DNA from: Ruminococcus flavefaciens | GTDB lineage: Bacteria; Bacillota; Clostridia; Oscillospirales; Ruminococcaceae | Direction of reading: 5' to 3' | DNA: 64,000 bases | NCBI RefSeq assembly: GCF_900108555.1 | Contig: NZ_FNWV01000012.1 | Coordinates: 21,261-85,260, forward strand | Shown: one piece after another, positions 8,981 through 17,945 of the stretch | Layout of the letters: every line of letters begins with the position of its first letter | Numbering within the stretch: position 1 is the stretch's first letter | The notes under the pieces: generated by a model | What the model saw: the letters and a program-made list of their open reading frames with translations, nothing else | The model's database searches: none | What the model was told of the DNA's origin: nothing | Made by a program: the position numbers and the translations under genes

Positions 8981-9385
8981 ATGACATCTTTTGAATGGCA
9001 GATCATCTCTCAGATATTTCTTGGGATCGGCATTGTGCTCCTGCTTACAGCTTTTATGCTGGCGGCAAGATTCAAGGTCATCTCAAATACGGTATCCGAG
9101 ATAAGATCGAGAAAAAGCCCGGCAGAACCTGCGGACAAAGTTCATTCTGCGGCAATGAGCATACGCACTTTGAACGAGAACGCTGATGCTCTCGGTCCTG
9201 CCGATGAAGAGCTCGACAGCAGCATGATAACTGTTGTTGTTGGCAAGAAAAAACAGGAAGAGATAAGCGATACCATAGTTGTGGGAAACAATAAGGATAA
9301 AGAAAACGATTTCAGGATAATAAGGAATATAATCGTCATTAACGCCGATCCCGATGTTATTGACGGTAACAGGAGAAATAAATGA
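8981..9385 (+). CDS. small membrane protein with Thr-Ile-Val-Val motifs, candidate kinase substrate
   Basis: The 134-aa protein has one N-terminal transmembrane helix (~8-30) and a charged cytoplasmic-looking tail. The tail carries two short motifs, SMITVVVGKK and SDTIVVGNN, that resemble DHTILVS and SATVLVG in the FHA protein of the same operon. Thr in such acidic/hydrophobic contexts is a plausible phosphorylation and FHA-docking site (inference). GGGAGG lies ahead of the ATG, and the last 4 nt overlap the next gene (ATGA). Family not recognised. Confidence 0.65.
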   Translation: MTSFEWQIISQIFLGIGIVLLLTAFMLAARFKVISNTVSEIRSRKSPAEPADKVHSAAMSIRTLNENADALGPADEELDSSMITVVVGKKKQEEISDTIVVGNNKDKENDFRIIRNIIVINADPDVIDGNRRNK

Positions 9386-10320
9386 AGCTTGTAAACTCTG
9401 TCATAGGTCTCGCCGCAGCTATGGCTGTGCTGCCGTCATGTGTGTGCTTTTGTGCGGAAGCGGAGTATGAAGCTCCCTCTGATATAGAAGTGAGCGTGGG
9501 CAGCTGCGAGATAGACAGGTCTCAGCTCAGCGGAGATACTATCGTTGAGTTACCTGTCAGTATAAACAATAACTGTGGTTTCGTGTCACTTAATGTACTG
9601 TTTGAACTCGACAGCAGACTGAGTTTTGCAGGTGATTATGAAGCAGCAGCAAAAGCAAAGAAGCTTACGGGAGTCAATATCTATAATTGCTATGACTCGG
9701 GAAATACTATCTCTGCCTGTTTTGAGGTCTCGGGCAGGAGCAGGTTTACCGACAACGGCGAGATAGGTGCTCTCAGAGTCAGTATACCTGAAAATACCCC
9801 TGCGGGTGAATACGGCATATCAATGCCTGACAGTGCAGGAGAATTTGAGGTAATGATATTTACTTATAACAGTAATGATGCTATGTTCGGAAGAGAGTGC
9901 TTTTCTGCTCTTAACGGCGGAAGCATAATCATTACGGACAAATATCATGAAGATCAGTCAGACAGCGGCAGTAATGAAGAAGAAAACAATGCTCAGCAGC
10001 CTGCGGCAGAAGCAGAGGATACGGGAGAAAAAGCTTCTGCTGTTACAACTGCGGAGAGCACAACAACTGTAACTTCTTCAACAAGTACTGCTTTCAAGAC
10101 CACATCTACAGTCAGCTCAACAAGCAGCGACAGATCATCTGAGACACAAACAACTGCTGCTGTTACTTCTTCTGTGGAGACAAGTTCTGCTGATGAGGTG
10201 AAGAGTGATCTGAAAAAAGGAAGAAACAGAAATATGTTTGCTCCTGTACTTGCAGCTTCGCTGCTCGTGATCGGAGCGGCAGTGGTTTTTGTTGTTAAAA
10301 AGGGAGGGAAGTCAAAGTGA
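9382..10320 (+). CDS. membrane-anchored cohesin-like surface protein
   Basis: The 312-aa protein has a signal peptide (~1-25, MKLVNSVIGLAAAMAVLP) and a beta-rich domain at ~33-185. The pattern of that domain (VSINNNCGFVSLNVLFELD ... GALRVSIPENTPAGEYGI) matches cohesins, including the late GEIGALRVSIPE strand. A Ser/Thr-rich linker (~225-275) and a C-terminal transmembrane helix with a Lys-rich tail follow. Cohesins bind dockerins, so it may tether a dockerin protein to the cell. Alternatively it may be one of the cohesin-like folds not involved in cellulosomes. It overlaps both neighbours by 4 nt and belongs to the kinase operon. Confidence 0.65.
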   Translation: MKLVNSVIGLAAAMAVLPSCVCFCAEAEYEAPSDIEVSVGSCEIDRSQLSGDTIVELPVSINNNCGFVSLNVLFELDSRLSFAGDYEAAAKAKKLTGVNIYNCYDSGNTISACFEVSGRSRFTDNGEIGALRVSIPENTPAGEYGISMPDSAGEFEVMIFTYNSNDAMFGRECFSALNGGSIIITDKYHEDQSDSGSNEEENNAQQPAAEAEDTGEKASAVTTAESTTTVTSSTSTAFKTTSTVSSTSSDRSSETQTTAAVTSSVETSSADEVKSDLKKGRNRNMFAPVLAASLLVIGAAVVFVVKKGGKSK

Positions 10321-13300
10321 ATAACGGTATCTTTGATTTTAAAAAGAAAATAGCTTTTACGGCAGCTCTCGTTATTATTGCAAATTCTTTCGGCACTTTG
10401 CCTGCTTCGGCAGCTGTATCTTCTATAGGTACACTGAAAAGTGATTCTGTAGATCTTTCAGACGACAGCGACGGAAAGAAAAAAGAAGTTGCGCAGGTAG
10501 AAAAAACAGATGCTGTCACTACTTCAACTTCGACTGCAACTACAACTACAACAACTACTACCAGTACAACTACCACTTCTACTACCACAACTTCTACTAC
10601 AACAACGTCTACAACTTCTACTACTACAACTACTACTCAACAGAACACTAAAACTTATACTGTTGTTGTCAACGGAGGTATACCCGAAGCAGATTTTTAT
10701 GTCATGGCAAAGAGAATGTTTGCCAAGAGTACGCCTGTCTGTGAGTACAACGGTACGAACGGCGGTACTATAACTGTAAACAGCGGTGAAGTTCCGTCAG
10801 CTGAAAAGGTAAGCATCGAAAAAACGGAATACAGAAGAAAGTCAGCTTCGGGAAATTCGCTTGAATATGACGCTTATTATAAGGCAGAGGTGGCGGCTGA
10901 TGTTGTAAATGTCACTATCTCGGGCATACCTGAGGACGGTTTTTGCAAATACGGCTCTGAGATCACTGTAAAGCCGAATGATGAATATACTCTCATCGAA
11001 AGTGATGAGGCAAGGATAGTAACTGTGGAGCGTCCGATCTCTTTCAAATCGGAAAATATCGGAAATGATGAATACAGACTCTCTTTCGGAGGGGCAAGCT
11101 ATATCATCTCGCCAAGATTTTTCAGTATCACTATCTCCGGCAATTATAAGGTGTTCAGAGGAGACAAGGAGACAGGCGAAAGAAGATTTAAGTGGAAGGA
11201 AATAAATGATCTCAGGATAGAAGCCAAGGATAAACAGGCTCTTTCCATATATGACGGTTCAAAATCCAAGGATTTCAAGGTGGAGAATGATTTCTTCAAG
11301 ATGAGCGATCTCCTTACTTTTGAACAGTTCAGATACAGCAATAACGCGCAGTTCGTTGTTACGGGCGTAAACTGGAATGTATGTGTAAAAAGTACATTTG
11401 ACGGAGCAAGTGACAGAGAGACAACACGTTACTTCCATGTTGAAAAGGGAAACGACGGTACGTATTTCTTCCGTGTTCCCTACCTTGAGCTTGGAAACTA
11501 TTACCTTGACGGATATGAGTACTTTGGTCATCATGATGTAGATCTTGGAAAGATGTACTCTGATATCAGCGGTGAAAACGCAGTTGGTTATTGCAAGATA
11601 CCGTATTTCCCGGGCGAAAACGAGATCGAACTGAAATACAAAAAGTTCACTAAGTTCGGAAGCTACACCTTCGCACCTTCTCAGGATATATCTCTCAGAA
11701 GCGGCAGCTGCTTCTCCATCGACAGCGATACGCCGATAAAGACTCTTATGACTTTGCCTGCTTCATTTGACAGCAGTGTTATAAGTTATGATTACTTCAA
11801 GGGAAATGATGTTTCTGGTCTGCACTCTTCAAAGTTTTCTATAGACGCAGATGAAAGAGAATTCAAGCTCACTTCCAAAGTCATCAAAGATCCTGTATTT
11901 ATCCTCGTTAAGAACATTATCAAGGACGCTGACGGACTTAGCAGCGGAATTGACGACAGTATCTGTTTCTACAACGACAAAAATGCACCGACTGTTTCCG
12001 ATACTGAGGAACATGATGAGAACAAATGGTACGGAAAAGAAGGTGCGGTATTTACTCTTGATATCCATGACAGAGAGGAATGCCCGATACCCGAGAATGA
12101 TACCGTATTCTATGAGGAAAAGGAAATACGTGATGTATACGAGAAGTTCATAAACGCTCCTACTGTAAACAAGCAGGAGATAGCTTCCGTTATCGTAGGT
12201 GATTACAGGTTTGACAGACCTGAGGGCGGCTGGAGCGATGCCATAACAGGCTATCTTGAAAATGCGGCAGTAAGAAGTGCCGAGAAAGAGCTTGTTGAAC
12301 TTTTAAGTACTATTGATCTTTCGGAAGTAAACGCATCAAAGTATTCAGATCAGGGGGACAGCTATAACTACTATAAAAAGATCATCAGGAACGGCGTATG
12401 CGATGAGCTGAAGAAGTATTATTCCGCAAAGCTCACTGAGCTGTCAAAGAATGAGGACGCTGCTGATGAGGCTGCGGAGATCGCTGTGGCGGCTGCAAAG
12501 CTGGAAAATCATGTCAGTGCTTATGAAAAAGCTTTGGCAGGTGCAAAGAATACTCACAAGACAGTACCTTCTCTTACATTTGATACACAGTCGCAGACTT
12601 TCAAGGTAACTTTAAAGCCTGCCGATGAATACAAGAATACTCTGATACAGGACAGCGTTGATGTATACGCCGTTGATAACAGCGGCAATTCAGGCATTGG
12701 CACTGAAAAGATGTATACGATCAATGTCCGTATGGATTGTGCGCCTCCTGTTATCTCAGCTGAGTCCTTAGAGGTGATAAATGCTGTACCTATAGCAGTT
12801 GCTGACGGCGAAATGAACTACGTCGTAAAAGAGGGCACTATCATCAATGCGGCAGTAAATGATATTTACGGCGATTCTGAAGGCTCGGGAGTAAAGGGTG
12901 CAGAGTGGTATGTCGGCGATGACAGCGGTTCTGCAAAGCGTATGTTGCGCAATGATGACGGAAAAAGCTTCGGTATGATGATAGATAAACATGATATCGA
13001 AGGCAAAAACCTCAAGAGCTCATTCAGCATCAAAGCTGCTGATAATGTGGATAACAGTGCTGTTCTCAGTTCAGATACAGGGGATAAAAAGATCAATCTC
13101 ATATTTGATACCGAAAGACCTTTAAGCAGTATCACTGATGCTTCCGATGTATCAAAGGTGCATACTCAGGAGATAAGAGACGGAGAAAACACTGTCATCA
13201 AAAAATGGTACGGCAGTTATGAGGATATCAAGCTGAATTTATATGCGGCTGATGTGAATCCTGATAAATGCTCGGGAATATACAGGATATTTGTGGAAGT

Positions 13301-16013
13301 AAACGGCGTAAGCTATCCGCTGCTCATCTCGGAAAACAATATCGACATCAAGCTCCTCAAAGAAGGAAAATACTATATTTCCTTTGAAAAAGGCGAAGAG
13401 CAGGACAGCTTTGATGTATACCTGAAATGTGCCGCAGACAGTAAATACAAGGTGCAGATATGCAGCGGCATACACAGGCTCGGAAGAGAAGAGGACGGAA
13501 GATACAATAATTCGCCTGAGAGCGGAAGTATCCGTGTCAAGTTCTTTGTAAGGGATAATGCAGATCTTGAAAGCGAGGTATCTGAGGAGAGAGTATACAT
13601 TGACCTTGATGCTCCCACTGTTGCAGGTGCTGATACAAACGGTACGGATATACTGCGCAGAGACAGAGCTTTCAGATTTGAAGCTTTCTCTGACGGTGAG
13701 GCTGTGATAAGAGTAAGAGTCGATGACAGATCGCCAAGCTCGGGTATCTCAGAGGTAAAGGCTCATCTCTTTGATAAGGACGGAAATCCTGTCGGAGATG
13801 CTGTCAGCGCACGCCGTTCGGGCGATGCATGGGAACTGAGAGTGCCTGTGAACTTCAAGGGCTTTGCAAAGATCACTGCATGGGATAATGTGGGCAAGAG
13901 CTCACTGATCGCAGAGACTTTAGGCATCGTTACCGAAAACAGTGATAAACATTCAGAGGAAGATCATGTATCCATAGTTCTTCCACCGACAAGTCATAAG
14001 GATAAAAACGGTTTGCCGCTTTATAATTCCGATGTCCATGCACAGCTTACGGTACGTGATTCGTTCTCGGGTATAGCTGATGTATTTACAAGCGTTTCGG
14101 GTGAAGCTGAAACAAGACTTGGCATAAACAGGAACGGTGATCCCGAGGATACTGATGCGGATGCATGGAATATAAACAGGGACAAGTCGGAAAATAATCT
14201 TGTTACCGAGGTAACAAGAGATATGGTTATTTCGGGCAATTCAAACGGAAGCAGTATCTCTCTGAGAATGAACGACAGAGCAGGAAATCCCAACTATGAC
14301 GATACAGCATGGGAGACATTCAGCATTGATACTGTCAAGCCTGTGATAAGGGTAGCATTTGCTGACGGAAACAACTCGTCAGACAGTGAATACAAGAATA
14401 TTTTCAAGTCAGGCAGAAAAGCTGTCATAACTGTTACAGAGCGCAATTTCGATCCTTCACTTGCTGAGGTCATGCTCAATGGTCAGAGATTGCAGTCTAC
14501 GTGGACTCTCTCAGGCGGTACTGAGGGAACAGATACAGCACAGTACAGTGCAGAGGTGTCTGTTGAAAATGACGGCAAATACAAGCTTACTGTCAATTGC
14601 AGAGACATGGGCGACCTTAAAGCTGATCCTTATGAATCGGGAGAGTTCATAATTGACGGTACCGCACCTGTTCTGAACGTAAGCTTTGACAAGGGAGCAG
14701 AAAATCAGCATTATTTTAACAGTAATGTTACCGCTACGTTAAGGATAAAAGAGGAAAACTTTGATCCGAACAGGATAAAAATAACAGGTACTTATGATAA
14801 CAGGACAAGTGATTTCCCGAAGGCTTCGGAGTGGGCAAAGGTCGGAAGTGATTATGTTTCGACTATTAAATTTGAGCAGAACGGAGATTACGAGCTGAGT
14901 ATCTCAGGCAGAGACAAGGCAGGAAATTCATTTGATACATATAGCGGAAGCTTCTGCGTAGATACCAAAAAGCCTACAGTAAGCTTTGATAGTATCAGCA
15001 GATCAAATAACAGCAAGGAAATACGTCCGAGTATCCGTTTCGATGATCCTAATATCAAAAAGGAGACCATAAAGGTTGAGCTTGAGGGTGCAAACAGAGG
15101 CAAGGTCACTAATATTCGCGGTGAGCTTACCGAAAAGAACGGCGGATATGAGTACGTTTTTGACAATATCCCAAACAAGCCCGAATATGATGATATCTAT
15201 ACCATCAAGGCAACTGCCGAGGATAATGCTTCAAATAAGATAGAAAAGAAATTCAGATTTTCAGTCAACAGATTTGGTTCGACATTTACCCTCGCAAAGG
15301 ATACAGCAGAGCTTAACGGCGGATATATCTCAAGTCCGAAGGACATTATCATCACTGAGTATAATGCAGACAAACACGCAAAACAGGACACAGTCCTTAT
15401 CACAAAGGATTCGGAAATGCTGGAGCTCAGGGAAGGTATTGATTATACCGTTGAAGTTAAGGGCGGTGTTGATGAATGGACAAGATATATCTATAATATC
15501 TTCTCGCGTAATTTTGACAGTGATGCAAGATATACTGTTTCTATCCATTCATACGATGAAGCAGGCAACGTTAATATAAGCGACTCTGACAAGAAGAATG
15601 CGGAGGTATCATTCTGTGTCGATAAGACAAAGCCTCTCTGTATACCTATCAATATCGCTGATAACAGGACATATAAGGGCGAGAGCTATACTGCACGTCT
15701 TTCTGTTTCAGATAATATCGTTTTGAAGAATATCCGCGTTTATGTTGACGGTGTGTCTGTAAATACAAGGCTGAACGATGATGAGTGCTCATTCAATATC
15801 TCGAATTCAAGCAGTGCCCGTGAGGTATGCGTTGTTCTTACGGATATGGCAGGAAATGAGGAGGAGTATCACTATAAGAACATACTCGTTACCACCAATA
15901 TTTTCAGATTGCTTTTCCGTAAAACATGGTTCAAGATAACAGGAGGCGTATTACTGCTTCTGGCAGGTGCATCAGCTGTGTTCATCAGAAAACGCAAGAA
16001 AAGACTTCTTTAA
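10317..16013 (+). CDS. giant secreted Ig-like repeat surface protein, membrane anchored
   Basis: This 1898-aa protein starts at GTG, overlapping the previous TGA (GTGA), with GGGAGGG upstream. It has a signal peptide (~1-33), a Thr-rich linker (~63-117), a long beta-rich body, and a C-terminal transmembrane helix with the tail RKRKKRLL. The second half contains repeated bacterial Ig-like units: the motif ERNFDP/EENFDP recurs at two homologous positions, and each unit ends with D-G/T-x-x-P (DGTAPVLNV, DTKKPTVSF, DKTKPLCIP). Units of this kind occur in adhesins and wall-spanning proteins. No LPxTG or dockerin is present. It is the last gene of the FHA/PP2C/kinase operon, so its display may be under phospho-signalling control (inference). 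Confidence 0.8.
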   Translation: MNNGIFDFKKKIAFTAALVIIANSFGTLPASAAVSSIGTLKSDSVDLSDDSDGKKKEVAQVEKTDAVTTSTSTATTTTTTTTSTTTTSTTTTSTTTTSTTSTTTTTTQQNTKTYTVVVNGGIPEADFYVMAKRMFAKSTPVCEYNGTNGGTITVNSGEVPSAEKVSIEKTEYRRKSASGNSLEYDAYYKAEVAADVVNVTISGIPEDGFCKYGSEITVKPNDEYTLIESDEARIVTVERPISFKSENIGNDEYRLSFGGASYIISPRFFSITISGNYKVFRGDKETGERRFKWKEINDLRIEAKDKQALSIYDGSKSKDFKVENDFFKMSDLLTFEQFRYSNNAQFVVTGVNWNVCVKSTFDGASDRETTRYFHVEKGNDGTYFFRVPYLELGNYYLDGYEYFGHHDVDLGKMYSDISGENAVGYCKIPYFPGENEIELKYKKFTKFGSYTFAPSQDISLRSGSCFSIDSDTPIKTLMTLPASFDSSVISYDYFKGNDVSGLHSSKFSIDADEREFKLTSKVIKDPVFILVKNIIKDADGLSSGIDDSICFYNDKNAPTVSDTEEHDENKWYGKEGAVFTLDIHDREECPIPENDTVFYEEKEIRDVYEKFINAPTVNKQEIASVIVGDYRFDRPEGGWSDAITGYLENAAVRSAEKELVELLSTIDLSEVNASKYSDQGDSYNYYKKIIRNGVCDELKKYYSAKLTELSKNEDAADEAAEIAVAAAKLENHVSAYEKALAGAKNTHKTVPSLTFDTQSQTFKVTLKPADEYKNTLIQDSVDVYAVDNSGNSGIGTEKMYTINVRMDCAPPVISAESLEVINAVPIAVADGEMNYVVKEGTIINAAVNDIYGDSEGSGVKGAEWYVGDDSGSAKRMLRNDDGKSFGMMIDKHDIEGKNLKSSFSIKAADNVDNSAVLSSDTGDKKINLIFDTERPLSSITDASDVSKVHTQEIRDGENTVIKKWYGSYEDIKLNLYAADVNPDKCSGIYRIFVEVNGVSYPLLISENNIDIKLLKEGKYYISFEKGEEQDSFDVYLKCAADSKYKVQICSGIHRLGREEDGRYNNSPESGSIRVKFFVRDNADLESEVSEERVYIDLDAPTVAGADTNGTDILRRDRAFRFEAFSDGEAVIRVRVDDRSPSSGISEVKAHLFDKDGNPVGDAVSARRSGDAWELRVPVNFKGFAKITAWDNVGKSSLIAETLGIVTENSDKHSEEDHVSIVLPPTSHKDKNGLPLYNSDVHAQLTVRDSFSGIADVFTSVSGEAETRLGINRNGDPEDTDADAWNINRDKSENNLVTEVTRDMVISGNSNGSSISLRMNDRAGNPNYDDTAWETFSIDTVKPVIRVAFADGNNSSDSEYKNIFKSGRKAVITVTERNFDPSLAEVMLNGQRLQSTWTLSGGTEGTDTAQYSAEVSVENDGKYKLTVNCRDMGDLKADPYESGEFIIDGTAPVLNVSFDKGAENQHYFNSNVTATLRIKEENFDPNRIKITGTYDNRTSDFPKASEWAKVGSDYVSTIKFEQNGDYELSISGRDKAGNSFDTYSGSFCVDTKKPTVSFDSISRSNNSKEIRPSIRFDDPNIKKETIKVELEGANRGKVTNIRGELTEKNGGYEYVFDNIPNKPEYDDIYTIKATAEDNASNKIEKKFRFSVNRFGSTFTLAKDTAELNGGYISSPKDIIITEYNADKHAKQDTVLITKDSEMLELREGIDYTVEVKGGVDEWTRYIYNIFSRNFDSDARYTVSIHSYDEAGNVNISDSDKKNAEVSFCVDKTKPLCIPINIADNRTYKGESYTARLSVSDNIVLKNIRVYVDGVSVNTRLNDDECSFNISNSSSAREVCVVLTDMAGNEEEYHYKNILVTTNIFRLLFRKTWFKITGGVLLLLAGASAVFIRKRKKRLL
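10515..10638 (+). repeat. ACT/ACA-rich simple repeat encoding Thr/Ser linker
   Basis: Near-continuous ACT, ACA, ACC and TCT codons encode a ~40-residue Thr/Ser linker, probably O-glycosylated or flexible. It is low-complexity DNA prone to length change. Confidence 0.8.
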
Positions 16014-16020
16014 CAGCAAT

Positions 16021-16064
16021 AAAACGGTCCTTGATGCAATATCAGGACCGTTTTCGTTTTTTTT
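16021..16064 (+). terminator. terminator of the FHA-kinase-surface protein operon
   Basis: AAAACGGTCCT pairs with AGGACCGTTTT, followed by CGTTTTTTTT. It ends three nt before the -35 box of the que operon. Confidence 0.85.
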
Positions 16065-16066
16065 GC

Positions 16067-16095
16067 TTGACATATTCACCTACAGATGTTATAAT
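16067..16095 (+). promoter_or_regulatory. sigma-A promoter of the que operon
   Basis: Perfect TTGACA (16067-16072), 17-nt spacer and perfect TATAAT (16090-16095), preceded by a TG-containing spacer end. Confidence 0.88.
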
Positions 16096-16111
16096 ATGAA
16101 ACGGAGTATTT

Positions 16112-16232
16112 TCCCGACAGTTCGTTTGCGCCATCCTGTCGTTAAACAAAACCAGGGCATCTGTGAGTGCAGAGGGAACTGCGCTCTTTTTACGAAACAG
16201 GTGCGTCTGCTCATGGCAGACGCTTTTTATTT
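16112..16232 (+). promoter_or_regulatory. preQ1-I-type riboswitch leader with tandem terminators
   Basis: A 6-bp stem (CGACAG 16115-16120 with CTGTCG 16136-16141) encloses a loop starting TTC. It is followed by an A-rich tail, TTAAACAAAACCAGG (16142-16156). This closely resembles the published Thermoanaerobacter tengcongensis preQ1-I aptamer, whose 3' tail is UUAACAAAACAAGG after a short stem. Two intrinsic-terminator hairpins follow: GAGTGCAG/CTGCGCTC with T5 (16165-16191) and GCGTCTGC/GCAGACGC with T5AT4 (16203-16232). Ligand binding in the aptamer would favour termination ahead of queD. The class call rests on pattern memory; a covariance-model scan would settle it. Confidence 0.72.
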
Positions 16233-16281
16233 TATAAGGCGGCGTTATGATGCGCCCGACGTATATCCATGAGGTGATATT

Positions 16282-16707
16282 ATGTACAGACTGAAAACTT
16301 CTGCGGAATTTGACAGTGCTCATTTCCTTGCAGGCTATAACGGAAAATGCGCAAATATTCACGGACACCGCTGGAAAATAGAGGTGGTCGTTAAAAGCAG
16401 CGAGCTTGCTGCCGACGGAGAAAAACGCGGAATGGTAGTAGATTTCGCCGATTTTAAAAAGGCAGTGCGCACTCTTGCAAAAAGCTTTGACCATGTGCTT
16501 ATTTACGAAAAGGGTTCGCTGAAAGCTGCGACTCTTGCGGCACTCAATGACGAGGATTTCCGACTTATCGAGGTGGATTTCCGTCCCACAGCCGAGAATT
16601 TTGCAAAGCATTTCTACGGGATACTCAAAGCAGAGGGACTCCCTATGGAGAGCGTTGTTGTATACGAAACACCTGAGAATTGTGCGTGTTATGAGGAGGA
16701 AAACTGA
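16282..16707 (+). CDS. queD: 6-carboxy-5,6,7,8-tetrahydropterin synthase
   Basis: The 141-aa protein belongs to the 6-pyruvoyl-tetrahydropterin synthase family. Zinc-binding His residues are in SAHF and in the NIHGHRW motif, and the catalytic Cys is in GKCANIHGH. It converts dihydroneopterin triphosphate (made by FolE) to 6-carboxytetrahydropterin, the first committed step of queuosine precursor synthesis. GAGGTGAT lies seven nt before ATG. The stop and the next start overlap (TGATG). First gene of the que operon. Confidence 0.95.
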   Translation: MYRLKTSAEFDSAHFLAGYNGKCANIHGHRWKIEVVVKSSELAADGEKRGMVVDFADFKKAVRTLAKSFDHVLIYEKGSLKAATLAALNDEDFRLIEVDFRPTAENFAKHFYGILKAEGLPMESVVVYETPENCACYEEEN

Positions 16708-17366
16708 TGCTTCCTGTAGTTGAAAAATTTATAAGTATTAACGGTGAGGGAGCTCATGCAGGTGAGCTTGCTGCTTTTATACGTTTCAGAGGCTGCAATC
16801 TCTGCTGCTCTTACTGCGATACCGTATGGGCAAACTGCGAGTCTGCTCCTGCGGACTACGAGACACCCGAGGAGATAGCTGAGTGGGTGGCTGAAAAAGG
16901 CGTTGAAAACGTTACTCTTACAGGCGGAGAGCCGCTTATGCAAAAGGAATGTGATGCGGTGGCTGAGCTGCTTATGAAGCAGGGCTGCCGTGTTGAGATA
17001 GAGACAAACGGAAGTATATACCTCGGCAGACTGGCTGATGCGGAGTATCGTCCCGTGTTCACTATGGACTACAAGCTGCCGTCAAGCGGTATGGAAGAGT
17101 TTATGTGCAGGGATAATTTCCGCCTTCTCGGTGAGCATGATACAGTTAAATTCGTATCGGGCAGCAAGGAGGATCTTGAAAGAGCTGCGGAGATAATAGA
17201 GGAATACGGGCTTGTGGGACGCTGTCATGTATATATCAGTCCCGTTTTCGGTGAGATAGATCCTGCGGATATAGTCACATTCATGGAAGAGCGTAAAATG
17301 AACGGTGTAAGGCTTCAGCTCCAGCTGCATAAGTTTATCTGGGAGCCTTCAAGGAGGGGCGTATAA
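16707..17366 (+). CDS. queE: 7-carboxy-7-deazaguanine synthase, radical SAM
   Basis: The 219-aa protein has a radical-SAM cluster motif at ~30-37 (CNLCCSYCDT, a CX3CX2C spacing), the N-terminal substrate motif SINGEGAHAGE, and LTGGEP for SAM binding. It rearranges 6-carboxytetrahydropterin to 7-carboxy-7-deazaguanine using a 4Fe-4S cluster. The start overlaps queD by one base and the stop overlaps folE by one base (TAATG), so translation is coupled throughout. Confidence 0.95.
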   Translation: MLPVVEKFISINGEGAHAGELAAFIRFRGCNLCCSYCDTVWANCESAPADYETPEEIAEWVAEKGVENVTLTGGEPLMQKECDAVAELLMKQGCRVEIETNGSIYLGRLADAEYRPVFTMDYKLPSSGMEEFMCRDNFRLLGEHDTVKFVSGSKEDLERAAEIIEEYGLVGRCHVYISPVFGEIDPADIVTFMEERKMNGVRLQLQLHKFIWEPSRRGV

Positions 17367-17935
17367 TGGACAGAGAAGCAATAGAATATCATGTTCTCGG
17401 AATACTCAAGGCAATAGGCGAAGACCCCGAGCGAGAGGGACTTAAAGAAACTCCTGCCCGTGTTGCCCGTATGCTTGAGGAAGTACTTGAGGGAACTGCC
17501 TATACAAATCATCAGATAGCGGAAATGTTCGGAAAGACCTTTGAAGCGGATTATGATGCCGATATGGACAGTGCTGTTGTTATGAAGGATATAACCGTTT
17601 TCAGCTACTGCGAGCATCATATCGCTCTCATGTATGATATGAGCGTGAATGTTGCGTATATCCCTCACGGTAAAGTACTTGGACTCAGCAAGATAGCACG
17701 TATCTGTGATATGGCTGCAAAGCGTCTGCAATTGCAGGAAAGACTTGGCAGAGATATTGCTGAGATAATTTCCGAAGCAGCAGGCACTCCCGATGTTGGC
17801 GTAATGATACGCGGAAGCCACAGCTGCATGACTGCAAGAGGTATCCGAAATCCCAACGCAAAGACAGTAACAGGTACTTTTATGGGAGCATTCCGCGACA
17901 GTGCAGAACTGAAAGACCTTGTTAAATTCGACTGA
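17366..17935 (+). CDS. folE: GTP cyclohydrolase I
   Basis: The 189-aa protein carries the FolE zinc residues (Cys and His in YCEHHIALM, Cys in GSHSCMTARG) and the signatures GLKETPARVARM and GLSKIARI. It converts GTP to 7,8-dihydroneopterin triphosphate, the shared precursor of folate and queuosine. Its place between queE and queC indicates that this copy feeds queuosine synthesis. Confidence 0.95.
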   Translation: MDREAIEYHVLGILKAIGEDPEREGLKETPARVARMLEEVLEGTAYTNHQIAEMFGKTFEADYDADMDSAVVMKDITVFSYCEHHIALMYDMSVNVAYIPHGKVLGLSKIARICDMAAKRLQLQERLGRDIAEIISEAAGTPDVGVMIRGSHSCMTARGIRNPNAKTVTGTFMGAFRDSAELKDLVKFD

Positions 17936-17945
17936 GGAGGATACT

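Noticed and set aside
10515..10638. Regular short repeats considered as a CRISPR-like array
   Set aside because: The units are 3-nt codons in frame with a coding sequence, with no spacers or palindromic repeats.
16112..16232. Tetrahydrofolate riboswitch because folE is in the operon
   Set aside because: The conserved folate-aptamer blocks were not found, whereas the short hairpin plus A-rich tail fits preQ1-I.
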